Part shown: positions 38,116 to 46,895 of the stretch, in pieces
How the letters are laid out: each line of letters opens with the position of its first letter
Position numbering within the stretch: position 1 is the stretch's first letter
From: Halalkalibacter urbisdiaboli
GTDB taxonomy: Bacteria > Bacillota > Bacilli > Bacillales > Bacillaceae_D
Direction: 5' to 3'
Assembly (NCBI RefSeq): GCF_002156385.1
Contig: NZ_MVJM01000003.1
Coordinates: 793,504 to 857,503 of the forward strand
Length of the DNA: 64,000 bases
Position numbers and translations under genes: made by a program
Notes under the pieces: model-generated
Database searches by the model: none
Told to the model about the DNA's origin: nothing
Seen by the model: only the letters and a program-made list of their open reading frames with translations

Positions 38116-38196
38116 ATGGAGAAACAGATATTTTAATTAATTCTTTTGCTTCAAACCCGGCTGGTTTTTCAAAGAGATAAAGCCTTACATCTTCCC

Positions 38197-38433
38197 TTAT
38201 TGACTAACTTCTTTCTCATCAACTGACATGAATTTACTACAAGTTTTCATCATTTCTTGTCCTTCTGCGGAGTTCATGGCTTCCATCATGTTGCCCATTC
38301 CATTCCCATTCATCATATTCATCATTCCACCGTTTTCGTTGGCTTCAGAAGTTCCTGAAAAACCTATTGTACCAACAACTAAAGCAGCTGATAAACCAAA
38401 AGAAAAGATAAGCATTTTTGTCTGTTTTTGCAT
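38197..38433 (-). CDS. Secreted Met-rich small protein, possibly copper-binding
   Basis: 78 aa. A signal peptide (1-27, cleavage near SEA-NE) precedes a mature part of about 50 residues in which GGMMNMMNGNGMGNMMEAMN gives a dense methionine cluster; one Cys follows (MMKTCSKFM). Met clusters bind Cu(I) in several exported proteins, and the next minus-strand genes are a CopCD fusion and oxidase assembly factors, which makes copper handling plausible. No family recognised. ATG 38433 is 8 bp from AGGAG. Confidence 0.65.
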   Translation of the reverse strand: MQKQTKMLIFSFGLSAALVVGTIGFSGTSEANENGGMMNMMNGNGMGNMMEAMNSAEGQEMMKTCSKFMSVDEKEVSQ

Positions 38434-38522
38434 GTTAAACACTCCTAACCTTTAATATTTGTCTTCCAATTTAAGTGTAGTCAATAAATTTGATGAATCT
38501 GTGAATGATTAAAATTAAGGCA

Positions 38523-38750
38523 TTATTTTTCTTCAAATTCTGTTTCAGTTAATTCCCCTTTTGCATACCTCTCCTTTAAAATTTTTAGTGATTCATCCTG
38601 ACCTTCTAAAGAAGTTGGGCTTGCTGTATCTTTATTGAAAAATTTCATGATTAGTGACAATACACCATAAATGAGTAAACCAAACAGGATAATCATAAAT
38701 AACATGTAAAGTACCATGCCAACATTCATCATTCCTCCACTCATCATCAT
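38523..38750 (-). CDS. SHOCT-domain small membrane protein
   Basis: 75 aa. A Met-rich N-terminus (MMMSGGMMNVGM), one membrane helix (about 12-35), and a C-terminal SHOCT motif (ESLKILKERYAKGELTETEF). Such proteins are frequent beside copper-efflux and cytochrome genes but lack a defined function. GGAGGGGG lies upstream of ATG 38750, the first of three consecutive ATG codons. Confidence 0.8.
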   Translation of the reverse strand: MMMSGGMMNVGMVLYMLFMIILFGLLIYGVLSLIMKFFNKDTASPTSLEGQDESLKILKERYAKGELTETEFEEK

Positions 38751-38946
38751 TATCGTTCCCCCTCCTACTGTTAGCTTTTGTTATTTTTAAGTGTAAATAA
38801 TCAATGTGTTGAAATTATGATATTTTAGATTACGTCTGTTAAATCAAACTAAAATAGGCTTTTTAATGGTTTATCAGCTTTTTTATCGGAATACCGTATA
38901 ATTGTCCGTAAGCATAGGACGCAAGGTTCCTGTGCTTACATATTCT

Positions 38947-40884
38947 TTAATTTTGTTTTGTCCAATACATTTCTCGAATGTCCTCGGGCATCTTACCTGG
39001 AACCTGAATTCTAAATGGAAATACACTGATGTTTCCACTTTCGTGGACTACCTCCACTTCCATGAAAATCGTCCCTGCTCCATGTAGAAAATTACCTGTA
39101 AGCTGATACTGGCCATCTCCTACTGGGAATGCTGTATTTTTCATGCGCCAAGAGGGAAACATGAAAAAGGTTGTCCGGACTTCCTTCAAGTAAGGGGCAT
39201 TCTTAACATGGATGTTCACATCATTTTTTCCAATTTGAAACGGTTCAATATCAACTGATACTTCCATACCATCAGCAATTGCTACGTTAGGATATACACC
39301 TTGATCGGCATTACTGGGTTCTAAGTCGATAAGAATAGCTGCTGCGATTAGAACAAATACACCGAGAATGATTTCGATTTTTAGCCTTGAAATAAACGGC
39401 TGTATACGTTTAATTACCACTCGTTTTAGTGTACATCTCTGTTTGATAGCAAAAGCAAGAATCATAATACTAAATAATACTTTTATCGAAAGCATCGTTC
39501 CCCACTCACTTGACAACAGACTGGAAAATGTAAAGGTTGGTACATACGTGATGGTCATCAAAATCCCCGTTCCAACAATGGTGACCATACTCATGAGTGC
39601 CCATGTTGAAAAAGTGCCCCCTACCTTTTTCAACCAAGTGCCCGTTTCAGTTTTTGGTGTCATAATTACAAACGCAAATATGCCACCGAGCCATATCGAT
39701 ACCGCTATTACATGTAGAGCATCAACAGCAATTCCTAGCATTCCGCCATATCGTTCAGATGCAGAGTGTCCCATTAATCCCCATAAAATTACAGTAATGA
39801 AAAGGAAGAATACGTATAATCTTTCTATTTTTCTTGCTAACCAATATGCAATTGAAAGCAGAAATAGTTGAAGAATCGTCAGCCATGTAAAGCGTAACGA
39901 GAAATAATCAGTCCATGATACATAGGAATAGGTGATTCTGCGTTCGACTAATAGCATTAATAATCCTATGATTCCTAGAGCGTACAGAACTAATGATACT
40001 TTGCGCCAACGTTTCTGATTACCCTTTTGCTTAGCAATGTAAATCGAGAACCAAGTACCACCAAAGAGAGTCATAATACCGAAAAATGCTAACCAATCAG
40101 CTAACTGCTTAAAGCCTACATGTCCAAAAGACATTAAAGGGATTTTCATAGTTTGGTTTTGTGAATCGACCAATGATGTGACTTCATTGAATGCAAAATA
40201 AAAAACACCATTTTTGCTTTTATTTCCAATCGTCGCATACCAGTTCACCGTATACGTTCCTTTAGTCAATTCTTCCTCTAATATAATTGTAAAATGTTTT
40301 GGGTTGTTGGGGTCAACAATTGGTTCACTTGTAGTCACCAATTGTTGTTCGTCATCGAAAAGACCAAAGACGGATAATTCAGCTTGTTCCGTAAACCATA
40401 TTTCAATTTTCTTTGGTGATGTAGAAAGAATCATACCGTCCTTTGGCTCTGATTTATTTAATTTCAAATTACGGAACTGGTCTTCTGCAGATTTTATAGG
40501 TTTCTTAATTTCAAACTGAAAACTCTCCGTTAATGGATGCCCATCAGCTGCAATTACATCAATATGAACGGTGAAATGACCAGGAGGTAACTCTTCTTTA
40601 ATAGGAATCGTAATATGTCTACGCTCTCTTTCGTTCACAAAGGGCTGAGCGGTCTCATATTTATTGCCATTCTCCCCGATTAATTGAAAGGACTCAGCGT
40701 GAAGTTCAACTGAGTCAAGAAAGAGAAGCTCGATTAAAACAGGAGGCTCTTCTAACGGAATCCCTGATACAGGGTAGGATTTCTCAATAGCGGTATGTGC
40801 TTCAACCTTTAGTGATAAAGATAAGAAAAAGGTAAGAACAATTGTTAATGAGAATAATAAACCTAGTTTATTTAATTTTTTCAT
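38947..40884 (-). CDS. CopC-CopD fusion, copper import protein (YcnJ-like)
   Basis: 645 aa. Signal peptide 1-29 with the mature end starting at His (EAHTAIEKSYP), the CopC copper-ligand position. CopC domain about 30-128. A second CopC-like domain (about 135-235) begins LNKSEPKDGMILSTSP and lacks the N-terminal His. Eight membrane helices of CopD span about 255-510, and a 120-residue extracellular beta domain ends the protein. YcnJ of B. subtilis imports copper under limitation. It stands among cytochrome-assembly genes that need copper. Confidence 0.87.
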   Translation of the reverse strand: MKKLNKLGLLFSLTIVLTFFLSLSLKVEAHTAIEKSYPVSGIPLEEPPVLIELLFLDSVELHAESFQLIGENGNKYETAQPFVNERERRHITIPIKEELPPGHFTVHIDVIAADGHPLTESFQFEIKKPIKSAEDQFRNLKLNKSEPKDGMILSTSPKKIEIWFTEQAELSVFGLFDDEQQLVTTSEPIVDPNNPKHFTIILEEELTKGTYTVNWYATIGNKSKNGVFYFAFNEVTSLVDSQNQTMKIPLMSFGHVGFKQLADWLAFFGIMTLFGGTWFSIYIAKQKGNQKRWRKVSLVLYALGIIGLLMLLVERRITYSYVSWTDYFSLRFTWLTILQLFLLSIAYWLARKIERLYVFFLFITVILWGLMGHSASERYGGMLGIAVDALHVIAVSIWLGGIFAFVIMTPKTETGTWLKKVGGTFSTWALMSMVTIVGTGILMTITYVPTFTFSSLLSSEWGTMLSIKVLFSIMILAFAIKQRCTLKRVVIKRIQPFISRLKIEIILGVFVLIAAAILIDLEPSNADQGVYPNVAIADGMEVSVDIEPFQIGKNDVNIHVKNAPYLKEVRTTFFMFPSWRMKNTAFPVGDGQYQLTGNFLHGAGTIFMEVEVVHESGNISVFPFRIQVPGKMPEDIREMYWTKQN

Positions 40885-40978
40885 GAAAAAGCCTCAATTC
40901 TTTTCTAAATACTATCTATGGTACTTAACAAACGTTCACTTAAAGAAGAGTGAACGTGTTAGTTACGTGGTAACTGTC

Positions 40979-41185
40979 TTATTTAGATTTTTTTAATTCT
41001 TCCATTTCATTCATTAATTTTTTGTTTTGTTCCATTAACTGCTGCATATTATTTTGCATTTTTTGAGTTGAGTCATTTGCTTTATTTGTTTTATTTTCTG
41101 TCAGCATTCCTCTCATAAAGAAGAACATAATCCCTATCATCAACGGACAAGCTAAAAAGGTGATATAGTATAAGATATTTTCCAT
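40979..41185 (-). CDS. Small membrane protein with coiled coil
   Basis: 68 aa. One membrane helix (residues 5-25, ACPLMIGIMFFFMRGM) followed by a 40-residue coiled coil rich in Met, Asn and Lys. It resembles the DUF2933-like small proteins found near copper genes, without certainty. GGGAGG lies upstream of ATG 41185. Same strand as the CopC-CopD gene downstream. Confidence 0.65.
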   Translation of the reverse strand: MENILYYITFLACPLMIGIMFFFMRGMLTENKTNKANDSTQKMQNNMQQLMEQNKKLMNEMEELKKSK

Positions 41186-41368
41186 TTGCTTTTCCTCCCA
41201 ATTCTATATGATAGATTAATAATTGAACACTTTGTACTTTATAATTAATCCTCTTTTTATGTTTGATCATATAACATTGTTTAACTACTTTCTTTCTTCT
41301 TTAGATCAGTTGAAGGACATTGTTGTTTTTTCCTGAATCGCTTCTGACAGCCTTCTATTATAATCCAT

Positions 41369-41509
41369 TCATTTCATTCTCGATTGAGCTTGCTTTAAGT
41401 CCTTTGCACAGTTGTCGTTACGCTGTTTTCTTGCGACTAATACGCTTTTCCAACAAAAGAATAAACACACAGCTTTAAACACGATTAAAGCAATTAATAA
41501 CATATTCAA
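41369..41509 (-). CDS. Tiny membrane protein (46 aa), hypothetical
   Basis: Starts at TTG 41509, 7 bp after an excellent GGAGGAG; ATG 41503 is the alternative. One membrane helix (MLLIALIVFKAVCLFFCW) is followed by a basic cytosolic tail with VARKQRNDN and one Cys. No family recognised. It sits in the minus-strand copper/cytochrome block beside another 46-residue protein of the same build, which makes a real gene likely. Confidence 0.55.
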   Translation of the reverse strand: MNMLLIALIVFKAVCLFFCWKSVLVARKQRNDNCAKDLKQAQSRMK

Positions 41510-41622
41510 CCTAATTCTCCTCCTTTAAGGTATTTGTCTATAATGAATGTACTTCTTATAAAAGCTGTTGGTTTTGCATTTCTATTTCTGTCAGTTGACT
41601 ATACAGATTCTATCTATCGGGG

Positions 41623-41763
41623 TCAGTTTCTTTTATTTTCCTGTTTGATTGACGCATCTATTTGAGTAGTGCAGCATTTTCCTTTTTGCTTAAGCATTCG
41701 GTTTAGACATGATAGTGTTAAAAGCACAAGAATTGCGATGAGTGTATAAGTTATAGAATCCAT
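41623..41763 (-). CDS. Tiny membrane protein (46 aa) with CC motif, hypothetical
   Basis: ATG 41763 lies 8 bp after AAAGGAGGTG. Residues 3-20 form a membrane helix (ITYTLIAILVLLTLSCL), then a basic tail with KGKCCTTQ. The adjacent Cys pair could bind a metal, which would suit the neighbouring copper and cytochrome c genes; this is inference. No family recognised. Confidence 0.6.
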   Translation of the reverse strand: MDSITYTLIAILVLLTLSCLNRMLKQKGKCCTTQIDASIKQENKRN

Positions 41764-41872
41764 TTGGTAAACACCTCCTTTTGCTAAGTCTCATCTTATT
41801 TGAGTACACTTTACCAAGAGAATGTGATGGAATTGTGATGATGCTTAATTACTGAATAAAAAACCTATTAAT

Positions 41873-41905
41873 GAAAACAAAACACCAGTAACTTAACTGG
41901 TGTTT
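41873..41905 (-). terminator. Terminator of the two-component operon
   Basis: On -, ACACCAGT TAAGTT ACTGGTGT is followed by TTTGTTTTC. It ends the transcript of the 65-aa protein and the two-component genes. Confidence 0.8.
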
Positions 41906-41910
41906 GATGG

Positions 41911-42108
41911 TTATTTTCTTTTAATTAATAAAAAATACAATAAGGCTACGAGAATAGCTGGAATTCCGGCCCATAAACAAATTTTCCACAATGTTGTGAG
42001 ATATGGTCCGAACGAATTTACATTACCGGTCATGTTTGCGGACATCGTTAAACACGATAACCCAATTAATACAAGGGCAATCGCGATTACCCAATCAACT
42101 ACTCTCAT
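41911..42108 (-). CDS. Small two-helix membrane protein (65 aa)
   Basis: Two membrane helices (about 5-25 and 40-60) and a basic end (LLIKRK). GAGGGATG precedes ATG 42108, and the gene starts 3 bp after the histidine kinase stop, so it is the last gene of that operon. Family not recognised. Confidence 0.65.
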   Translation of the reverse strand: MRVVDWVIAIALVLIGLSCLTMSANMTGNVNSFGPYLTTLWKICLWAGIPAILVALLYFLLIKRK

Positions 42109-42111
42109 TGT

Positions 42112-43512
42112 TCATCCCTCTTTCATTAATGGGAACATTAATTCAAATCTAGTTCCAGCGCCTAAATCACTTGAAACTTGAATTTTTCCACCCTGTAGTT
42201 CTACTAGTTGTTTTACTATCGCTAAGCCCAGTCCTGTTCCACCATGCTCCCGAGAGCGAGATTTTTCGATTCGATAGAACCGTTCAAAAATGTAGGGCAG
42301 GTCTTCTTTAGGCATGCCCTTACCAGTATCCTCAATCGTTATAACTACATCATGGCTCGTTGTATTCACGCTTACTTTTATGGAACCTTTATCTGTATAT
42401 TTGATCGCATTATTTAACAAATTATAAATGATTTGTTCCATTCGTAGACCATCACCATATAGGAATGGAGTTCCTTCTAACCGTTGAATATCTAGTGTTA
42501 GACCTTTTTCTGTTGCTTTTAGTGCTACTCGATTTTCAACATTTTCTATGATTTCATCTATGTCAATCAGCTCTTCTTGAAGAGTGATTTTCCCTTCTTC
42601 TAGCTTTGAAAGCTCAAATAAATCCTCAATTAATCGAGTTAAGTGTTTGGCTTCTGCTTCGATAATATCTAAATATTTCTCTTTTTCTTCTTCAGTTTGA
42701 TATAATTCTTTTTTTAACACATTTGCGTAGCCTTCTAAGTACGTGATTGGCGTTCTTAACTCATGTGAAATATTTGCAAAAAATTCTCTTCTTGTATCAC
42801 GATATCTTTTTAAGTCGGTAGCCAAATCATTAATTGCTTGGGCTAAAGAACCAGTTTCATCCTTTGTTTTAATTGCTACCTTCGTTTCAAGATTTCCTCT
42901 CGCAATTTTTCGAGTAGCATGTTCCATTTGAACTAAAGGATCTGATAATGTACGTGATAATACGATGGTTACACCTAAAGCAAGGAAAAAGGCTCCCACA
43001 CCGGAAAGGATAATCATTTGCCGTAATCGGTAAAGCGATTCGTCAATATTTTCCACTGATGATAAGACAAACACACTTCCTAAAAAAGAATTTCCTTTAT
43101 AAATGGGGGTGCCTGACACTAAAAATCGCTGACCAGATATAGCATGTTCATACTCTCCTCCGATTGTAGATCCATTACTTAATAGAGCTTGTTCTTCATC
43201 TGGTATCGTCGAACCTAAAGGTAAACCCGGAACATTTGCATTTCCAATTACCTCACCTGTCTTATCAACAATATAGAGATGTTGCCCTGAAAAATCTGCC
43301 ATCATTTCAATCATGCTTGTCATCATTGCGTTCTGTGAGCCTGACAGTGCCGAGGCATAGCGAGTGGATAGCGTATCAATTTCGTTTTTTACTTCTCCAT
43401 AGTAAAAACTAGACACGATTTGATTTATGACAAAACCAAGAGGTAATAAAACGACGAGTAATAAAGAAATAATCGTTACGCCTAATTTGATGGAAATTCG
43501 GTTCAAATTCAT
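42112..43512 (-). CDS. Sensor histidine kinase
   Basis: 466 aa. Membrane helix 10-32, an extracellular sensor of about 125 residues (QHLYIVDKTGEVIGNANVPG suggests a CHASE/PAS-like fold), membrane helix about 165-187, HAMP, HisKA with the phospho-accepting His in FFANISHELRTPITYLEG, and HATPase_c with NLLNNAIKYT and the G boxes DTGKGMP and GGTGLGLAIV. Signal unknown. Its start overlaps the regulator stop by 4 bp. Copper or cell-envelope stress would fit the neighbours, but this is guesswork. Confidence 0.92.
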   Translation of the reverse strand: MNLNRISIKLGVTIISLLLVVLLPLGFVINQIVSSFYYGEVKNEIDTLSTRYASALSGSQNAMMTSMIEMMADFSGQHLYIVDKTGEVIGNANVPGLPLGSTIPDEEQALLSNGSTIGGEYEHAISGQRFLVSGTPIYKGNSFLGSVFVLSSVENIDESLYRLRQMIILSGVGAFFLALGVTIVLSRTLSDPLVQMEHATRKIARGNLETKVAIKTKDETGSLAQAINDLATDLKRYRDTRREFFANISHELRTPITYLEGYANVLKKELYQTEEEKEKYLDIIEAEAKHLTRLIEDLFELSKLEEGKITLQEELIDIDEIIENVENRVALKATEKGLTLDIQRLEGTPFLYGDGLRMEQIIYNLLNNAIKYTDKGSIKVSVNTTSHDVVITIEDTGKGMPKEDLPYIFERFYRIEKSRSREHGGTGLGLAIVKQLVELQGGKIQVSSDLGAGTRFELMFPLMKEG

Positions 43513-44216
43513 ATCGTTTTTTCTGGCTCCTTATGTTTATATCCTACCCCCCAAACGGTTTCAATTGGATTATAGGATAATCCTGCTTTTCTGACCTTTT
43601 CTCGAACATTCTTCACATGGGTATCTACGGTTCGCACATCACCGATATAGTCATAACCCCAAATCTGTTCTAATAAAACATCTCGACTATAAACTCGGCC
43701 TGGATGTTCAATCAAAACTTGTAATAAATCAAATTCTTTTGGTGTTAAATCAATGGAAGAATCGTGTATATAAACTTCCCGTTTATCAACATCTAAAACC
43801 ATTTCAGCGACGGTGATAACCTTCGACTGCTGTTGTGCGTGTTCAACAAATTTAGCTCTTCTAAGCAACGCTTGGACTCTAGCGGATAACTCATTTGGAT
43901 CGAACGGCTTAACAAGGTAATCGTCTGCGCCGATCGTGAGTCCATGTACTTTATCTTTTGTATCTGTACGAGCGGTCAACATTAAAATTGGAATTTGCTT
44001 TGTTTCCCGTATCTTTTTACAAACTGCCCATCCATCTAGTCCTGGCATCATCACGTCTAATATGACTAAATCAAATGTTTTATTATCAATTTTAGTTAAG
44101 GCCTCGTACCCGTCCTTCGCTTCGTGTACTTCGTAATTACAATTAGAAAGATATAATCGGACAAGATTTCTCATATTCCATTCATCGTCGACGATTAAAA
44201 CGTTTGTTTGACTCAT
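43509..44216 (-). CDS. OmpR/PhoB-family response regulator
   Basis: 235 aa. Receiver domain 1-120 with the acidic pair VDDEW, phospho-accepting Asp in LVILDVMMPGLDG (near residue 54), Thr in LMLTART and Lys in YLVKPFDP. The winged-helix DNA-binding domain (about 135-230) has VRTVDTHVKNVREKVRK. Partner of the overlapping kinase gene. Targets are likely in the surrounding block. Confidence 0.93.
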   Translation of the reverse strand: MSQTNVLIVDDEWNMRNLVRLYLSNCNYEVHEAKDGYEALTKIDNKTFDLVILDVMMPGLDGWAVCKKIRETKQIPILMLTARTDTKDKVHGLTIGADDYLVKPFDPNELSARVQALLRRAKFVEHAQQQSKVITVAEMVLDVDKREVYIHDSSIDLTPKEFDLLQVLIEHPGRVYSRDVLLEQIWGYDYIGDVRTVDTHVKNVREKVRKAGLSYNPIETVWGVGYKHKEPEKTI

Positions 44217-44344
44217 GCTATCCCTCTTTAGTTATGAATGTATTTACTTTTATTGGAAAAGAAACTACCCGAAAAAGAGTAGCCAGCTTATACTTGCACA
44301 AAAACCAATTTAAACTTCTTTAAGCGAGTTGAACAGACAATGAA

Positions 44345-44455
44345 CTAAAGGCCATTTCCTTCGGTGATTGTTTCTGTTTTATTTGGAACAATTGTATCTA
44401 ATATATGACCACTTTCCAAACTAGACGCATCCTCATTAGGAGAAAACCCTAGCAT
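44345..44455 (-). pseudogene. Possible decayed coding fragment after ccdA
   Basis: On -, the ccdA frame continues past its stop with RIIHCSKYMLGFSPNEDASS, ESGHILDTIVPNK and TETITEGNGL before TAG at 44345. The composition looks coding, but no ribosome binding site precedes ATG 44455 and I recognise no family. It could be a C-terminal extension cut off by a new stop, or chance. Confidence 0.25.
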
Positions 44456-44479
44456 ATATTTAGAGCAATGTATTATTCG

Positions 44480-45190
44480 TTAGAAGCCTGTAAACCCACC
44501 AAAAATCTCGTTCACTAAAAATGATGTCAACTTGGCTAACCAATCAAAATATAAAATAATTCCCATTGCAATCATCATGTATCCACCAAACTTCATAATT
44601 TTTTGATTGTGTCGCTTTATAAAGTTAAGCTTACCAATAAAGAAGGTCATAACAAAAAATGGGATAGAAAACCCTAAACTATATGCTGTCATAGTAAGAA
44701 TACCTGAACCTGGATTTGTTACGCTTAATGCAATAACCGAAGCAAGAATAGGTCCAATACAGGGAGTCCATCCAGCTGCAAATCCTATTCCAATCAGACT
44801 CGATCCAAAATAGCCAGTCGGTCTATTTTTAATTGAAAGTTTCTTTTCCTTCATTAAAAATTTAGGTGTTATCAATCCTAAAATAACAAGCCCCAAAAAT
44901 ACAATTAATATCGCCCCTACTTGACGGATGAAATCACTATATATTGTGAAAAATTGTCCGATAAGTGATGTAGACATTCCTAAAACAATAAAAATGATAG
45001 AAAAACCTAATAAGAAAAAAACGGTATGAATAGTGGCTTGTTTAGATAAGCCTGTACCCTCTTCTTTCAATTTATCTACCGACATCCCGGTTATATACGA
45101 GACGAAAGCAGGGTACAAAGGTAAATTACATGGAGAAACAAACGATAACACACCGGCTCCAAATGCTAATAGTAACGTGATGTCAAAAAT
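44480..45190 (-). CDS. ccdA: CcdA-type thiol-disulfide transport protein
   Basis: About 236 aa with six membrane helices and the conserved SFVSPCNLPLYPAFVSYITG in helix 1 and AAGWTPCIGPILASV in helix 4; each carries one of the redox Cys. It moves reducing equivalents outward for cytochrome c maturation. The frame of helix 1 (ITLLLAFGAG) extends upstream of GTG 45151, the first normal start codon. The binding site AAAGGAG (45203-45209) would instead serve ATT 45190 or ATC 45193. The start is therefore uncertain. ResA-like and CtaG genes lie just upstream. Confidence 0.8.
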   Translation of the reverse strand: MFDITLLLAFGAGVLSFVSPCNLPLYPAFVSYITGMSVDKLKEEGTGLSKQATIHTVFFLLGFSIIFIVLGMSTSLIGQFFTIYSDFIRQVGAILIVFLGLVILGLITPKFLMKEKKLSIKNRPTGYFGSSLIGIGFAAGWTPCIGPILASVIALSVTNPGSGILTMTAYSLGFSIPFFVMTFFIGKLNFIKRHNQKIMKFGGYMMIAMGIILYFDWLAKLTSFLVNEIFGGFTGF

Positions 45191-45231
45191 GATTTGATTA
45201 TGCTCCTTTCTTTATGAACAGAAGTCCCTGC

Positions 45232-46056
45232 TCACACTGCTTTGTCTAAGCTAGGTTCCTTTATACGTTCTTTCTTGGCCCACTTGAAAAAGATAACAGC
45301 AATTGAACTAATGAATACGCCTTCTTGGATAATCTTCATTATGATGCCACCTAAACGTTGATCCTCTAAAGTAGGTAAAAAACTAAATAATTGAGGAGCT
45401 TCAAGATACACACTATATATTGGTGAAGTGCTAAAAATTATTAATGCACACACGGGAGTAATTAACGCTCCACTCATGAAAATATAACCGATTCTCGACA
45501 GCTCCCCCACCCGATTTAGTTCAGGAAGTGGAGACAGTAAGGACCACCACATTAAACTTGCTCCTATAAATAAAATAATGTGGAAAAGAGTAAATAGTGA
45601 ATGGTTGGCCACTGCTGTTTCAAAAACTAAAGGATGGTGGTAAATTGAAAATAGCCCATTAAAAAAGAAAATACTTATAATTGGATGTGTGAAAAAAATC
45701 ACTACCCTCTTTAGCCATTGTTTAGTTACGACTAATTTATAAACCTGCTGTGGTATCCCTAATAGTAATAAAGGAACAACGACCATATACAACATTGCTT
45801 GTTGGAACATATGAATACTAAATAGAAACGTGTGACCTAAAACATGAAGTGGGCTTCCTAGAATGACCAGTGTCACCAACAAGCCAGTTAAAAAATATAC
45901 TTTTTGTTTAAGGGGGATCACATCTCCCTTTATGGTACTTTGACGATAAGGACCTACAATTGCTATATAGAAAGCTGACAAAAGTAATACTATCAATATT
46001 AATGGGAAATCCCATAATTCTGTCAAGCGATAATGCAGAAAAATTGAATCAATCAT
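45232..46056 (-). CDS. ctaG: Cytochrome c oxidase assembly factor CtaG
   Basis: 274 aa with seven membrane helices and the caa3_CtaG signature (HPIISIFFFNGLFSIYHHP, LFHIILFIGASLMWWSLLSP, conserved His). In Bacillus CtaG is needed for assembly of the caa3 oxidase copper centre. It lies 20 bp after the ResA-like gene and 41 bp before ccdA, so the three form an operon for cytochrome c and oxidase assembly. Confidence 0.88.
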   Translation of the reverse strand: MIDSIFLHYRLTELWDFPLILIVLLLSAFYIAIVGPYRQSTIKGDVIPLKQKVYFLTGLLVTLVILGSPLHVLGHTFLFSIHMFQQAMLYMVVVPLLLLGIPQQVYKLVVTKQWLKRVVIFFTHPIISIFFFNGLFSIYHHPLVFETAVANHSLFTLFHIILFIGASLMWWSLLSPLPELNRVGELSRIGYIFMSGALITPVCALIIFSTSPIYSVYLEAPQLFSFLPTLEDQRLGGIIMKIIQEGVFISSIAVIFFKWAKKERIKEPSLDKAV

Positions 46057-46076
46057 CCAACGTCCTCACCTTTGTT

Positions 46077-46613
46077 TTATTGTTTAGTATTGGGCTTAAT
46101 ACTATCTAAATAGTCCGCTATGTTTTTCTCGGTCATTCCTCCTGTAATCACTTCTGTAACGAATCCATCTTTATTAATAAGAAATGTTGTCGGTAGTGGA
46201 CTCACATTATAGGCATCAATAACTTTTGACCCCCTATCAATCACAACAGGAAATGATAGTCCACCTACACGATCAACAAATCGTTTAACAGATAACTCGG
46301 GCTCATCAACATTTACCGCTAAGATTTCTACACCTTGATCTTTATAAATTTGATACTGACTTTCCATGTAAGGCATTTCTTTTTCGCAAGGTGGGCAATA
46401 AGTGGCCCAAAAATTAAGGAATACCCCTTGTCCTCTTAAATTATCTAACTCAATCCGCTCTCCGGTTAAATCAGTAAGAATAAAATTAGGAGCTTTATCA
46501 CCGACTGAGAGAACATTTGATTCATTAAAAAATGCATGATAAAACGTATAACCAATGGCTCCGAATAAAAGCGTAAGGATAAGAGTTCTTGTGACTAATC
46601 GTCTTTGTTCCAA
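46077..46613 (-). CDS. ResA-like membrane-anchored thioredoxin
   Basis: 178 aa. An N-terminal membrane anchor (about 9-28) is followed by an extracellular TlpA/ResA thioredoxin domain: PNFILTDLTGERIELDNLRG, the redox motif CPPC in NFWATYCPPCEKEMPYM, and cis-Pro in PLPTTFLINKDG. It reduces apocytochrome c heme-binding cysteines, fed by CcdA, or serves oxidase copper-site assembly. Start is TTG 46613. Confidence 0.88.
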   Translation of the reverse strand: MEQRRLVTRTLILTLLFGAIGYTFYHAFFNESNVLSVGDKAPNFILTDLTGERIELDNLRGQGVFLNFWATYCPPCEKEMPYMESQYQIYKDQGVEILAVNVDEPELSVKRFVDRVGGLSFPVVIDRGSKVIDAYNVSPLPTTFLINKDGFVTEVITGGMTEKNIADYLDSIKPNTKQ

Positions 46614-46853
46614 CCTTCACACCTACCTATCTACCTATTTAAAATCGTTAATAAAAATCCATCCAGTTTAAGGGTGGAATTACTTCACAACTTTTTATTG
46701 CGACTAAAAAAAGATTAACACGTAAATGTGTGCTAATTGTGAAGTGTCATTTTTCGTTTAGGAACATATGAATCAAGAGCACTTTTTGGAGTTTAAAGAA
46801 GGAGTAAATGTTAAGCGTGGGGATTTGTATACTTATGGATGAGCTATCATCGT

Positions 46854-46880
46854 AAAAAAAGCCTGTTTCATGTACAGGCT
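46854..46880 (-). terminator. Terminator after the luciferase-like gene
   Basis: On -, AGCCTGTACATGAAACAGGCT with seven T after it. Confidence 0.8.
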
Positions 46881-46895
46881 CCTTTTTACGATTCA

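Noticed and set aside
46768-46842. 24-codon frame on + with AGGA upstream
   Set aside because: Too short, with no family and no promoter; it ends next to the terminator of a - gene.
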